DNA of 41,197 nucleotides, from NCBI GenBank assembly GCA_944326915.1, contig CALVFT010000004.1, forward strand, positions 103,386 through 144,582. Reading direction: 5' to 3'. The position numbers and the translations under genes are program-made. A model generated the notes under the pieces. That model did not search any database and was not told where the DNA came from. It was given only the letters and a program-made list of their open reading frames with translations. Every line of letters starts with the position of its first letter. The first letter of the stretch is position 1. Origin of the DNA: Candidatus Gastranaerophilales bacterium (lineage in GTDB: Bacteria; Cyanobacteriota; Vampirovibrionia; Gastranaerophilales; Gastranaerophilaceae). Of the stretch, positions 32,789 to 40,484 are shown piece after piece.

Positions 32789-33478
32789 ATGAAAAATCAC
32801 TTAAAAAGTATTAAAAAAGGATTTACTTTAGCAGAAGTATTGATTACTTTAGGCGTAATTGGGGTCGTAGCTGCATTCACTTTACCTAGTGTTATTGCAA
32901 AGTATAAAAGTATACAGTATGTTTCTATGCTAAAAAAGAACTATACTGAGATATCTCAAGTTCTAGTACAGATAGAGGCGGAAAGCGGCCCCATACTAGA
33001 CCTTTTAAATGAAATATCTCCAAACGATTTTATGAAGGATTATTTCTATCCAAAACTAAATGGTGCAAAAATTTACGATCCCAAAGGTACTTATGCATTT
33101 GTTATGTGTGGTTGTAAGAATTTGTTATCTTATAAATGGAGAGGATCAAATAAGCAGGGAATAACATCTGGACCTTTCCCAGCTTCTTCAGTAAGTTCTG
33201 TAATGTTAAATAATGGTGCTTGTGTTGTAATTTGGAATGAATATAGTGCATATGCTCTTACAATAGATATAAATGGACCAAGTGGTAAACCAAATATTAT
33301 GGGGTATGATTTGCACAAATTTTATATAACGAATAATGGTATAAAACCTTTCGGATATAATATGTCAATATCTAACATAATATCAAATTGTCCAGATAAT
33401 CCTAATGAAAAAGGAGCTGGTGGGCACTATTGCACTGCAAGAATTGTACAAGACGGATGGCAAATGAAATATCGATAA
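32789..33478 (+). CDS. Prepilin-like protein, copy 2
   Basis: The 229-residue paralogue of the preceding gene begins MKNHLKSIKKG-FTLAEVLITLGVIGVVAAFTLPSV, with the same prepilin peptidase site and helix. The globular domain differs greatly from copy 1, yet both keep a late motif (here IDINGPSGKPNIMGYDLHKF) and the C-terminal HYCTARI ... MKYR. The pair thus share a conserved N-terminus, a conserved putative metal loop and a conserved tail, with a variable middle, as seen in families of minor pilins. Tandem arrangement and the shared 5-prime block indicate duplication. It ends at a 13-bp hairpin that also covers the kdsD stop. Confidence 0.8.
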   Translation: MKNHLKSIKKGFTLAEVLITLGVIGVVAAFTLPSVIAKYKSIQYVSMLKKNYTEISQVLVQIEAESGPILDLLNEISPNDFMKDYFYPKLNGAKIYDPKGTYAFVMCGCKNLLSYKWRGSNKQGITSGPFPASSVSSVMLNNGACVVIWNEYSAYALTIDINGPSGKPNIMGYDLHKFYITNNGIKPFGYNMSISNIISNCPDNPNEKGAGGHYCTARIVQDGWQMKYR

Positions 33479-33508
33479 AAATAACGGAGTTATGCAACTC
33501 CGTTATTT
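33479..33508. terminator. Bidirectional terminator overlapping the kdsD stop codon
   Basis: AAATAACGGAGTT and AACTCCGTTATTT form a perfect 13-bp stem with a 4-base loop between the convergent prepilin and kdsD genes. The kdsD stop codon (33490-33492) lies inside the stem and loop. Confidence 0.85.
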
Positions 33509-34467
33509 AATAAATCGTGAATATGTATTACGCCAATTGGTTTGTTATTTTCTACAACAAACATATTGGTAATTTTTTTATCATGCATAATTTTAATAGC
33601 TTCTGAAGCCATTGTATTTTTAGCAATAGTCTTTGGATTTTTTGTCATAATATCAATAGCTTTTTCTTCAAGAATTTTTGGAGTTAGACATCTTCTTAAA
33701 TCTCCATCAGTAAGCATTCCAGTAAGCTCTCCTGATTTGTTTACAAAACCAACGCATCCAAGTCGTTTCGATGTCATTTCAAGTAGAACGCTTTGCATAT
33801 TTGCATTTTCTTCAAGAATAGGCATTTCTTCATTTGTATGCATAAGATCTGATACTCTTTGCAAGATAGATCCAAGTTTTCCTCCTGGATGTCTTGCATT
33901 AAAATCTGCTTTAGTGAATCCTTTTCTTTCAATTAAGCCTGCGGTTAGTATATCTCCTAAAACTAATGTCGCTGTAGTAGAATTGGTAGGTGCAAGACCT
34001 AATGGACATGCCTCTCCGTTATTTGGAAGTTTTAGTACAATATCACCTGCTTTTGCTAGTGAACTGTCAGGATTTTTTGTAATGGAAATAAGTTTAATTC
34101 CGAATCTTTTACAGTAGTTTAGTATATCTACAAGTTCTTTTGATTCGCCGCTATTAGAAATTGCTATTACAACATCTTCTTCGGTAATCATGCCAAGATC
34201 TCCATGACTTGCTTCTGCTGGATGTACAAAAAATGATGGAGTCCCTGTAGATGCTAAAGAGGCAGCTATTTTTTTCCCTATATGTCCTGATTTACCCATG
34301 CCCGTGATTATTATTCTTCCTTTTGAATTTTGCATTAAATCAAGTGCTTGGGTTAGAGTATCATCAATAGTATCTTTTAGTTTTGATATAGTTTCAATTT
34401 CGCTATTAATGGTTCTAATAGCACATTCCTTATCTAATAATTCTTGTTTACTTCTTAAAATTTCCAT
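33490..34467 (-). CDS. kdsD: D-arabinose 5-phosphate isomerase
   Basis: KdsD converts ribulose 5-phosphate to arabinose 5-phosphate, the first step to Kdo for LPS inner core. The 325 residues have a sugar isomerase (SIS) domain with TGMGKSGHIGKKIAASLASTG and FFVHPAEASHGDLGMI near residues 55-95 and SNSGESKEL near 108. Two CBS domains follow (about 205-265 and 270-325), each with a closing LTDGDLRRCL or IHIHDLL type segment. The conserved ARHPGGKLG linker is present. AGGTGA precedes ATG 34467. Kdo synthase genes are not in the window. Confidence 0.93.
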   Translation of the reverse strand: MEILRSKQELLDKECAIRTINSEIETISKLKDTIDDTLTQALDLMQNSKGRIIITGMGKSGHIGKKIAASLASTGTPSFFVHPAEASHGDLGMITEEDVVIAISNSGESKELVDILNYCKRFGIKLISITKNPDSSLAKAGDIVLKLPNNGEACPLGLAPTNSTTATLVLGDILTAGLIERKGFTKADFNARHPGGKLGSILQRVSDLMHTNEEMPILEENANMQSVLLEMTSKRLGCVGFVNKSGELTGMLTDGDLRRCLTPKILEEKAIDIMTKNPKTIAKNTMASEAIKIMHDKKITNMFVVENNKPIGVIHIHDLLNNGVA

Positions 34468-34523
34468 TTATCACCTATTTGTAATACTTATTTTAGCACG
34501 TAATTTGAATTGATTAAAATAAA

Positions 34524-35411
34524 TTAGTAGTTTATCGATTTTATATGTAAAATGTTTTTAAAACTATACCATTTCCCAAATAGTAATATCTTTTGTTGTT
34601 TGAAAAATATTCTAAATATCATCTTTCGATATAAATGTATGTATTTATGTAAGTATTTTAATTTATTTTCTTTTTTACATATTATATTTAGTATTGCGAT
34701 GTCAAAAATTACTTTATCTTGCTTGTTGCAGCTAGTTGAAATGTAGCTATTAGGGTGCATTCTCCAGTTAGTTAGTTTTTGGTTTATGTAATAAAATTCA
34801 TTATTTAATGCAATTTGTGTCCATAAATAGTAATCAAGTATTTTTTTTAGAGGAGAATTATAATCAATATCTTTTAAAATTTCTTTTTTTAACATTACTG
34901 TAGAAAATGTCGGTATAATGTTAAATTCTTCAAAATCGCATAAAAAATTTCTAGGATTTGGGTTTTGAATAATTTTAGACTTTTGAGAAATAAAATATTT
35001 CTCCATTTCTTTTACTCGGCCACTATCACCAAAGCAATTTACATCATTAAAGATAAATTTAATATCTGGATTTTTTTCGATGACATCAAGTTTTTTTTCT
35101 ATGTAATTTGGAGTAATAGTGTCATCTGATTCTAGAAAAACAAGCCAGCTACCATTAGCTTTTTCAATTCCAAGTTTTAATGTTTCAGCTAATCCCTTAT
35201 TTTCATTATTATGATGCTGATATAATTTTATTCTTGAATCTTTTAAGCAATAGTTTCTAATTACATCAACAGAATTATCTTTTGAACCATCATCTAATAT
35301 TATCATTTCCCAATTTGTATAGGTCTGGGATATTACACTTTCTATAGTTTCTTTTATGTAATTTTCATAATTATAACTTGCAGTAATAATACTGATTAGC
35401 TCATTATTCAT
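34524..35411 (-). CDS. Family 2 glycosyltransferase
   Basis: The 295-residue enzyme has a GT-A fold of the GT2 type. The nucleotide-binding start is ISIITASYNYENYIKETIESVISQTY, followed by WEMIILDDGSKDNSVDVI. The metal-binding acidic motif is FLESDDTI near residue 95. The C-terminal part is variable, with a basic, hydrophobic end (HLYRKMIFRIFFKQQKILLFGKWY) that could associate with the membrane. It probably adds a sugar to surface polysaccharide or LPS; donor and acceptor cannot be read from the sequence. AGGAA precedes ATG 35411. The gene has a lower GC content than kdsD next to it. Confidence 0.85.
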   Translation of the reverse strand: MNNELISIITASYNYENYIKETIESVISQTYTNWEMIILDDGSKDNSVDVIRNYCLKDSRIKLYQHHNNENKGLAETLKLGIEKANGSWLVFLESDDTITPNYIEKKLDVIEKNPDIKFIFNDVNCFGDSGRVKEMEKYFISQKSKIIQNPNPRNFLCDFEEFNIIPTFSTVMLKKEILKDIDYNSPLKKILDYYLWTQIALNNEFYYINQKLTNWRMHPNSYISTSCNKQDKVIFDIAILNIICKKENKLKYLHKYIHLYRKMIFRIFFKQQKILLFGKWYSFKNILHIKSINY

Positions 35412-35481
35412 TGGAAGTTTCCTATAATTTTATATCTCTGTCAATTATAGCATAAATAACGATTTGAAACTATTATATTTA

Positions 35482-36600
35482 TTATTTCAAGTCTTTAGCT
35501 TTGTCTATTCCAAAATTTAGGTTCTTTCCAATTAATTTAACAATAGCTTCAGTGGAGTCGTTGTAGTCTATGTGTTTAATTTTTCTTTTTTCTACTCCGT
35601 CAGTATAAATTATTTCATTGTTATGTTTTTTAAAGTAATGAGGTTTCCCAATATAAATATTTCCAAGATTGTTTGATTCTTTTGTATAATGGATACTTAC
35701 AGGAACTACCGTCACACAATCTTTGGTATTTGTAGCTGCTTTTATTAAATTTCCTATGCCATTTTGTATACGTCTTTCTAGTGGAATATTTTTTAGTATA
35801 GAGTTATTACCTTCTGGGAAAATAAATATATTAATTTTATTTTTTGCAAAATCTTTAAGTAGAGGAATCATAGAGGCTGCATTGTATCCACAATCTTTAT
35901 TTTTAATTTTTGCATCTATTGCACTAAGCCCAAGTTTTTTGTATATAGCTGCAACTTTTGGATGTAGTATGTTTAGCATATTTTTGCTAACTAAAATTTT
36001 AGGTATCGGATATTTTGAAATATTTTGGTTACTTGTGTATAGCCTTCCTAGAATTGAGTTTAAAATAATATAAATAAATTTGTCTTTATTGTAATTAGGG
36101 TGATTAAGTACAAATATTGTTGAATTTTTAGATTTTGCAATTGTTTCCAGAGTTTTATTTTCTGAGTTTATTACTATAAATTTATCATCAATAGAATTTC
36201 CTATTTTAGCGATTTCTTTAGTAAGATTTTCAGGATTATTGGAAATATCTTCTAATAATTTTGCACTTGAGTTAATTCCTCTAAGGTTTTTGAATAAAAA
36301 GATTCTATCAGAAAGTTTTCTTGTATACGTAATAAATTTGTATAGAGTTTGACAGAATGATTTTTTGATTGTAGATTTCGGAGATGAAAAAAACTTGTAC
36401 ATCATATTTTTCATTGCCATTGTAAAATTGTCAAGCCCTTCTACAATCATTCCTTCCTTAAAGACAACATCCAATGTAGTATGGCGAGATTTTGCATTAT
36501 TATTAAGATTGTTTGGTTTATATATGTTATCAAGATTTTGTAACTTTATTCTTGCATTGAATGTTGGAGTGTGTAAATTATTTGGGGTAGAAATATTCAT
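35482..36600 (-). CDS. PlsC-like acyltransferase-related protein with N-terminal TFNARI motif
   Basis: The central part resembles a glycerolipid acyltransferase. A histidine-aspartate pair is in FVLNHPNYNKDKF, FIFPEGNNS matches the FPEG substrate motif, and VTVVPVSIHY matches the later VPV motif. The pair is spaced H-x5-D instead of the usual H-x4-D, so activity is uncertain. The N-terminus carries TFNARI at residues 13-18, the F-x-A motif shared with other orphan proteins. I start at ATG 36600 (372 residues); a TTG seven codons upstream is possible, and neither has a clear RBS. It is AT-rich and stands apart from any lipid synthesis operon. Confidence 0.6.
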   Translation of the reverse strand: MNISTPNNLHTPTFNARIKLQNLDNIYKPNNLNNNAKSRHTTLDVVFKEGMIVEGLDNFTMAMKNMMYKFFSSPKSTIKKSFCQTLYKFITYTRKLSDRIFLFKNLRGINSSAKLLEDISNNPENLTKEIAKIGNSIDDKFIVINSENKTLETIAKSKNSTIFVLNHPNYNKDKFIYIILNSILGRLYTSNQNISKYPIPKILVSKNMLNILHPKVAAIYKKLGLSAIDAKIKNKDCGYNAASMIPLLKDFAKNKINIFIFPEGNNSILKNIPLERRIQNGIGNLIKAATNTKDCVTVVPVSIHYTKESNNLGNIYIGKPHYFKKHNNEIIYTDGVEKRKIKHIDYNDSTEAIVKLIGKNLNFGIDKAKDLK

Positions 36601-36647
36601 ATTATATTTAAATCTGAACAAAAAAAATTTTGTTATTTATATGCTAA

Positions 36648-36677
36648 AAAAGGTATGTCTTTTTTGACATACCTTTT
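36648..36677 (-). terminator. Terminator after the AAA+/M41 gene
   Basis: AAAAGGTATGTC and GACATACCTTTT form a 12-bp stem with a T6 loop, six bases past the stop at 36683 on the minus strand. Confidence 0.75.
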
Positions 36678-36682
36678 ATCAT

Positions 36683-39655
36683 TTAGTCAATTAATCCTTT
36701 TTTAGTACTTGTAATGGTCGCAAGAATTAAATCATCACAATTTTTTAATTCTTGTTGCTTTTCTTTAGATTGTCTGGCTTTCCATTCTTTCAGTTCTTTT
36801 CTGAATGTATCACCATCAATTATGCAGTTGCCTGTTCCTGCAAGATGTGCATATTTTTCAGTGAATTCTTTATTGAAGTCAGCGTAAGTATCTGTGATTA
36901 AATCAGATACAGTAAGTGCATTTTTCAGAATTGTTTGAATATCTTCGCTTGTATCATTTTGAAGTTTAGTAGAGAGTGAACCTTTGTTGTATAAAGATAT
37001 TTTTCCTGTTCTTGCACCTTGTCCCATCATTTTAACCATTAATTCAGCATATCGTGTTGCACTTTCCAAATCAGCTGAAATTCCAAAAGATCCATCCATT
37101 CCAAAGAACATTTTTTCTGCAGAATGACCGCCATATGAACATACTATGTCAGAGAACATTTTTTCAAAAGAATATTCTCTATTTTTATCAGGACTATGAT
37201 ACACAGCTCCTCCATATGTGCCTCTAGGATCAAGGGTTATAAAGTTTACTGTAGTTGGTAAATGCCAAGGTTTACCGGAGGACTGCATTAAGTTGTTCAT
37301 AACTTCTAAGTTTGTAGCATGACCACATTCATGCGACGTAGCTATTATTTTTTCGTGTTCTTCTATTTTATTTGTAGAAGGTCTTCCTGTAGTTATTTGA
37401 AGATATGCTTCTGTGAAATCTCCTTTGTTTAAGTTTCTATGACCTCTTTCTTTTGCAATTGAACCAGCTTTTTTCACTATATTTTTAAGAGAAATATGTG
37501 GGAAGTATTCAGTTATGTGTGCAGCATATTTTATTGTGTCTCGTTGTTCTTCTGGAGAACCTGCAAGTTTAAGTTTTGATTCTTTGATTGTATGTGTGAT
37601 TATATCGGCTCTTTCTTTTTCATTAAATGCAGGAGTTGACACTTCAATGCTATCAATAAATTTGAAAGATTTCATTGTTGCTTCTCCAATATATTCAGGG
37701 TTAGAGACTGAGCCTACAACCAGAATATTTAATCCTGCATTTTCTGCTTTTTCCATTTCTCTAAGTAGCTGTGCCATAGCTTTTTGGTGATATTCTGATA
37801 CCATTTCTCCGATTGAGAAGTATTCAAAGTTTTCAATGAATAGTACTGCAGACTTATTGGAGTTGGCCTCTGCTTGAGTTGTTACTATTGAAAATAGTTT
37901 TTTCATAGATGCTTCTGGAGAAAGACTACCTCCTCCAAAGATTCCTACATCTTTTGTCCCAAAATCCATTGTATTAATTTCTATATAAGGAACTTTAGCA
38001 TCACCTGCTATAGCTTGGGCCGTGAATTTTCTTCCACCTCCGGCACTACCGTCTTGGGAATATATTATTAATCCTTTTGTACCCATTTTATTCGATTTTA
38101 TCTGTTTAACGATAGACAATGCTTCTTTTTTAGTTGCATCTTTACCTACCATTTGTTTTATACTTTTTCCTGTATCAAAGATAACTTCCACAGAGCTGTC
38201 ATCGTTGTTCTTTTTTAATAATTTTGTAGCTTCTTTTAGGTAGTTTGTAACATCTTTTTCATTAATTTCTTTTTTATCTATATTATAGCGTACAACTGAT
38301 TTTAATAGCTTTTGGGTTTTGTCAGGGAATATTCCATCCAATTGAGCTGAAGCTTCTATAACTTTGTCCATTGCAGCTTTGCTTAGGGGCTTTTTAACTG
38401 ACTTTACTAAGTCAGGGTTTTCTTTATAGAATTTAATCATCTGCTTTGTATCTAGTGCAGGAATTGGAAACTCTTCAAAATCTTTAAAAGAATTTGATAG
38501 TAAATTTTGCATAGTTTCATAATAATTATTTTTTGAATCATACATTATGAATTGGATGTTTGGTGGTTGGTTAGTAAGTGTATTTATAAGGCTTACAGGG
38601 ATTGCAATTCTTCCTGCATTTAAGTCTTCCATGTTTGAAGAATTTGCAATCAAACTAGTTGGATTTAATATGACAATGTGATTTTTACGTTTATCTTTTG
38701 TTAGTGTTTTTATAGTATTTTCAAAAAATAAATGGTCTATTTGGCTATTTAATTCAGTTATTGTTGTGTTTTTAGTCATACCATTTTTTTCTGCTACTTT
38801 ATGAATTGTATTGATGAAATATTTAGGATCATCTTTTTGAGCATTATAAGTAACAAATATGTTAGTTCCTAACGTTATGTTTTTTAGCACATTATTAGCT
38901 TTTTGTTCAAAATCGGAAAAAGATGGTCTTTTTTCAATTGGTGTATTATTTGTCATTAGTGCATTATCAATTTGTAGGATTAAGTTTGTAGTGTGATCAT
39001 ATATTTCTTCTACTGGAGAGTTATATGCACCGCTGATGATATTATATGGAGAAGCTTCTTTTGAATTTTCTTCTATTATATCAGAGTATACAGCATCAAT
39101 TAGGTCATCTGACATTTTAATATCTTTAGCATTAATATTATTTTTAACATCTGGTTTGTTTTCATCAAGAAGTTGATCAATTAACTTAGCTTCTTGTTTA
39201 AGTACAGGTTTTAATTTTTTTCTGTTTTCTGAATTATAAAAAGCAGTAGCAACTGTGGATCCCATTATAAAAGAGGCTAAAGGCGGCATTTGATCTGGGT
39301 TGTAATCAGTCTTTTCTGATTCTAAATCGTCAATATATTTTATAGTATCAGCAGTAGCTTCTTTCATTACATGTAATACGGTTACTTTATCATAACCTGT
39401 TTCTTCTGCTGATTTTTGGAGTCTTTTCATTAAATTTTTTGCAGGGGTATTCATTATACTGGTTATTGAAGTCTCTTTTGAATTGGGATTATTTGTACCT
39501 TTAAAAGATGGAATAAAATAATTTTTCAATAATATTGGATTAGTTGGGGGGGGGGCGACATTTTCCGGCTTAGTTGAATATTTTGTTTGTAATTGTTTAT
39601 ATTGTTCTGATTTATAATTTGACTTTGTTAAATTTAACCCTACTTTTTCAATCAT
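36683..39655 (-). CDS. Tandem degenerate AAA+ / M41 zincin fusion (FtsH-like), with a C10 tract
   Basis: This 990-residue soluble protein ends in an FtsH-type M41 peptidase: HECGH at 775-779, and the third ligand aspartate in SADLESATRYAE at 862. Before it lies an FtsH-like AAA module (about 490-760) whose ATP site is broken. The P-loop position reads SQDGSAGGGRKF, without GxxGxGKT. Walker B is FIENFEYF instead of FIDE, and the arginine-finger region is MKSFKFID. A second AAA-like module precedes it (about 245-475), with a ClpA-like lid (AMDKVIEASAQLDGIFPDKTQKLL, 428-451) and also no P-loop. No membrane helix is seen, unlike FtsH. The N-terminus has SFKGTN at 50-55 and a run of 10 C in codons 34-37. 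AGGAGG precedes ATG 39655. Confidence 0.8.
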   Translation of the reverse strand: MIEKVGLNLTKSNYKSEQYKQLQTKYSTKPENVAPPPTNPILLKNYFIPSFKGTNNPNSKETSITSIMNTPAKNLMKRLQKSAEETGYDKVTVLHVMKEATADTIKYIDDLESEKTDYNPDQMPPLASFIMGSTVATAFYNSENRKKLKPVLKQEAKLIDQLLDENKPDVKNNINAKDIKMSDDLIDAVYSDIIEENSKEASPYNIISGAYNSPVEEIYDHTTNLILQIDNALMTNNTPIEKRPSFSDFEQKANNVLKNITLGTNIFVTYNAQKDDPKYFINTIHKVAEKNGMTKNTTITELNSQIDHLFFENTIKTLTKDKRKNHIVILNPTSLIANSSNMEDLNAGRIAIPVSLINTLTNQPPNIQFIMYDSKNNYYETMQNLLSNSFKDFEEFPIPALDTKQMIKFYKENPDLVKSVKKPLSKAAMDKVIEASAQLDGIFPDKTQKLLKSVVRYNIDKKEINEKDVTNYLKEATKLLKKNNDDSSVEVIFDTGKSIKQMVGKDATKKEALSIVKQIKSNKMGTKGLIIYSQDGSAGGGRKFTAQAIAGDAKVPYIEINTMDFGTKDVGIFGGGSLSPEASMKKLFSIVTTQAEANSNKSAVLFIENFEYFSIGEMVSEYHQKAMAQLLREMEKAENAGLNILVVGSVSNPEYIGEATMKSFKFIDSIEVSTPAFNEKERADIITHTIKESKLKLAGSPEEQRDTIKYAAHITEYFPHISLKNIVKKAGSIAKERGHRNLNKGDFTEAYLQITTGRPSTNKIEEHEKIIATSHECGHATNLEVMNNLMQSSGKPWHLPTTVNFITLDPRGTYGGAVYHSPDKNREYSFEKMFSDIVCSYGGHSAEKMFFGMDGSFGISADLESATRYAELMVKMMGQGARTGKISLYNKGSLSTKLQNDTSEDIQTILKNALTVSDLITDTYADFNKEFTEKYAHLAGTGNCIIDGDTFRKELKEWKARQSKEKQQELKNCDDLILATITSTKKGLID
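39546..39555 (-). repeat. Poly-C10 (plus-strand G10) homopolymer inside the AAA+/M41 gene
   Basis: Ten C on the coding strand encode part of V-A-P-P-P-T (residues 33-38). At C10 the gene is open. At C11 a stop follows two codons after the tract, and at C9 a stop appears about seven codons after it. Confidence 0.9.
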
Positions 39656-39748
39656 TAAAATACCTCCTAAAACATATTTCTATTTTAAATATAAACATAA
39701 AAATTTTTGCTATGCTTGTAATAATTATTTACAAAAATTATGCACACC

Positions 39749-39780
39749 AAAAAGGCTAAATGTAATTTAGCCTTTTTTTT
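39749..39780. terminator. Terminator after the 165-residue orphan gene
   Basis: AAAAAGGCTAAAT and ATTTAGCCTTTTT form a 13-bp stem with a 3-base loop, flanked by A and T runs, so it can act on both strands. It lies past the stop at 39808 of the minus-strand gene. Confidence 0.8.
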
Positions 39781-39807
39781 ATTTTTATTTATGTCAAATT
39801 TAACCCT

Positions 39808-40305
39808 CTATGTCATGCCAGAAACATTTGTTTTTAGTGTGTTTTTAAAAACATTGTCTTCTTGTATTATTTTATTTAAATTTGTATTATAATTCTCTTC
39901 TGCTATGGTAAGAGCTTTGTCATACATAATTGATACAGTAGGTTCTTCCAGTTTATTTTTATTGATGGCTTTAGCTGTATCATCTACGATTTTGTTTGCT
40001 TTTTTTTCACATGTAACTACACTTCTTAAAAATTTAGCAAGTTTCGTTGCTATTCCATTTACTGTTAGGTTATCTAGCTTTTTGAATCCTTCTTTGGAGA
40101 GAATATTAAAGCGTTGTAAATCTCCATCATATGTTGATAACACAACGTCATCTTTACTGTTGAAAAGTATTAATTCATAATTGTCTATTTTAGAAGTTTT
40201 ACTTTCAAAAATTCTTTCTACTTTATCCCATTTTTTAGTCCGCTTAGCTAAACTTTCAGTAGATAGTTTTGCGGTAAATGAAACTCTATTGTTAAGTTCG
40301 TTCAT
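39808..40305 (-). CDS. Orphan protein with N-terminal SFTAKL motif
   Basis: I do not recognise this 165-residue protein. SFTAKL lies at residues 9-14 directly after MNELNNRV, followed by a charged helix, a mixed strand region (YELILFNSKDDVVLSTYDGD) and a helical C-terminal half. No signal peptide or membrane helix is present. The start is ATG 40305 with GGAG seven bases upstream; a TTG four codons earlier lies on that RBS. The plan (F-x-A-K motif, short helix, strands, long helix) resembles the interrupted gene on its divergent side at 40485, so the two may be distant paralogues. Confidence 0.65.
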   Translation of the reverse strand: MNELNNRVSFTAKLSTESLAKRTKKWDKVERIFESKTSKIDNYELILFNSKDDVVLSTYDGDLQRFNILSKEGFKKLDNLTVNGIATKLAKFLRSVVTCEKKANKIVDDTAKAINKNKLEEPTVSIMYDKALTIAEENYNTNLNKIIQEDNVFKNTLKTNVSGMT

Positions 40306-40317
40306 GTAAATCTCCAA

Positions 40318-40484
40318 AGTACTACTTTTTTATAATCATAAATATTCGAACAAGAATTTTTTTGCTAACTTAATTGAAGAATTTTAAAATTTATAAATCT
40401 AAATATTTAATTGTGTTACAATAAACTGATATAAATTCTACAGATAATATTTAATGTGTTAAGTATATTCCAAGAAAGGTAAAA
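40318..40484. promoter_or_regulatory. Divergent promoter region of the two F-x-A-K genes
   Basis: AT-rich intergenic sequence between the 165-residue orphan and the interrupted orphan. GTTACAAT before about 40425 resembles a -10 for the plus-strand gene, and GAAAGG (40474-40479) is its RBS. Nothing else is evident. Confidence 0.3.

Noticed and set aside
33542-34117. 191-codon open frame on the plus strand opposite kdsD
   Set aside because: It is the antisense of a clear kdsD, with no start signal; treated as a shadow frame.
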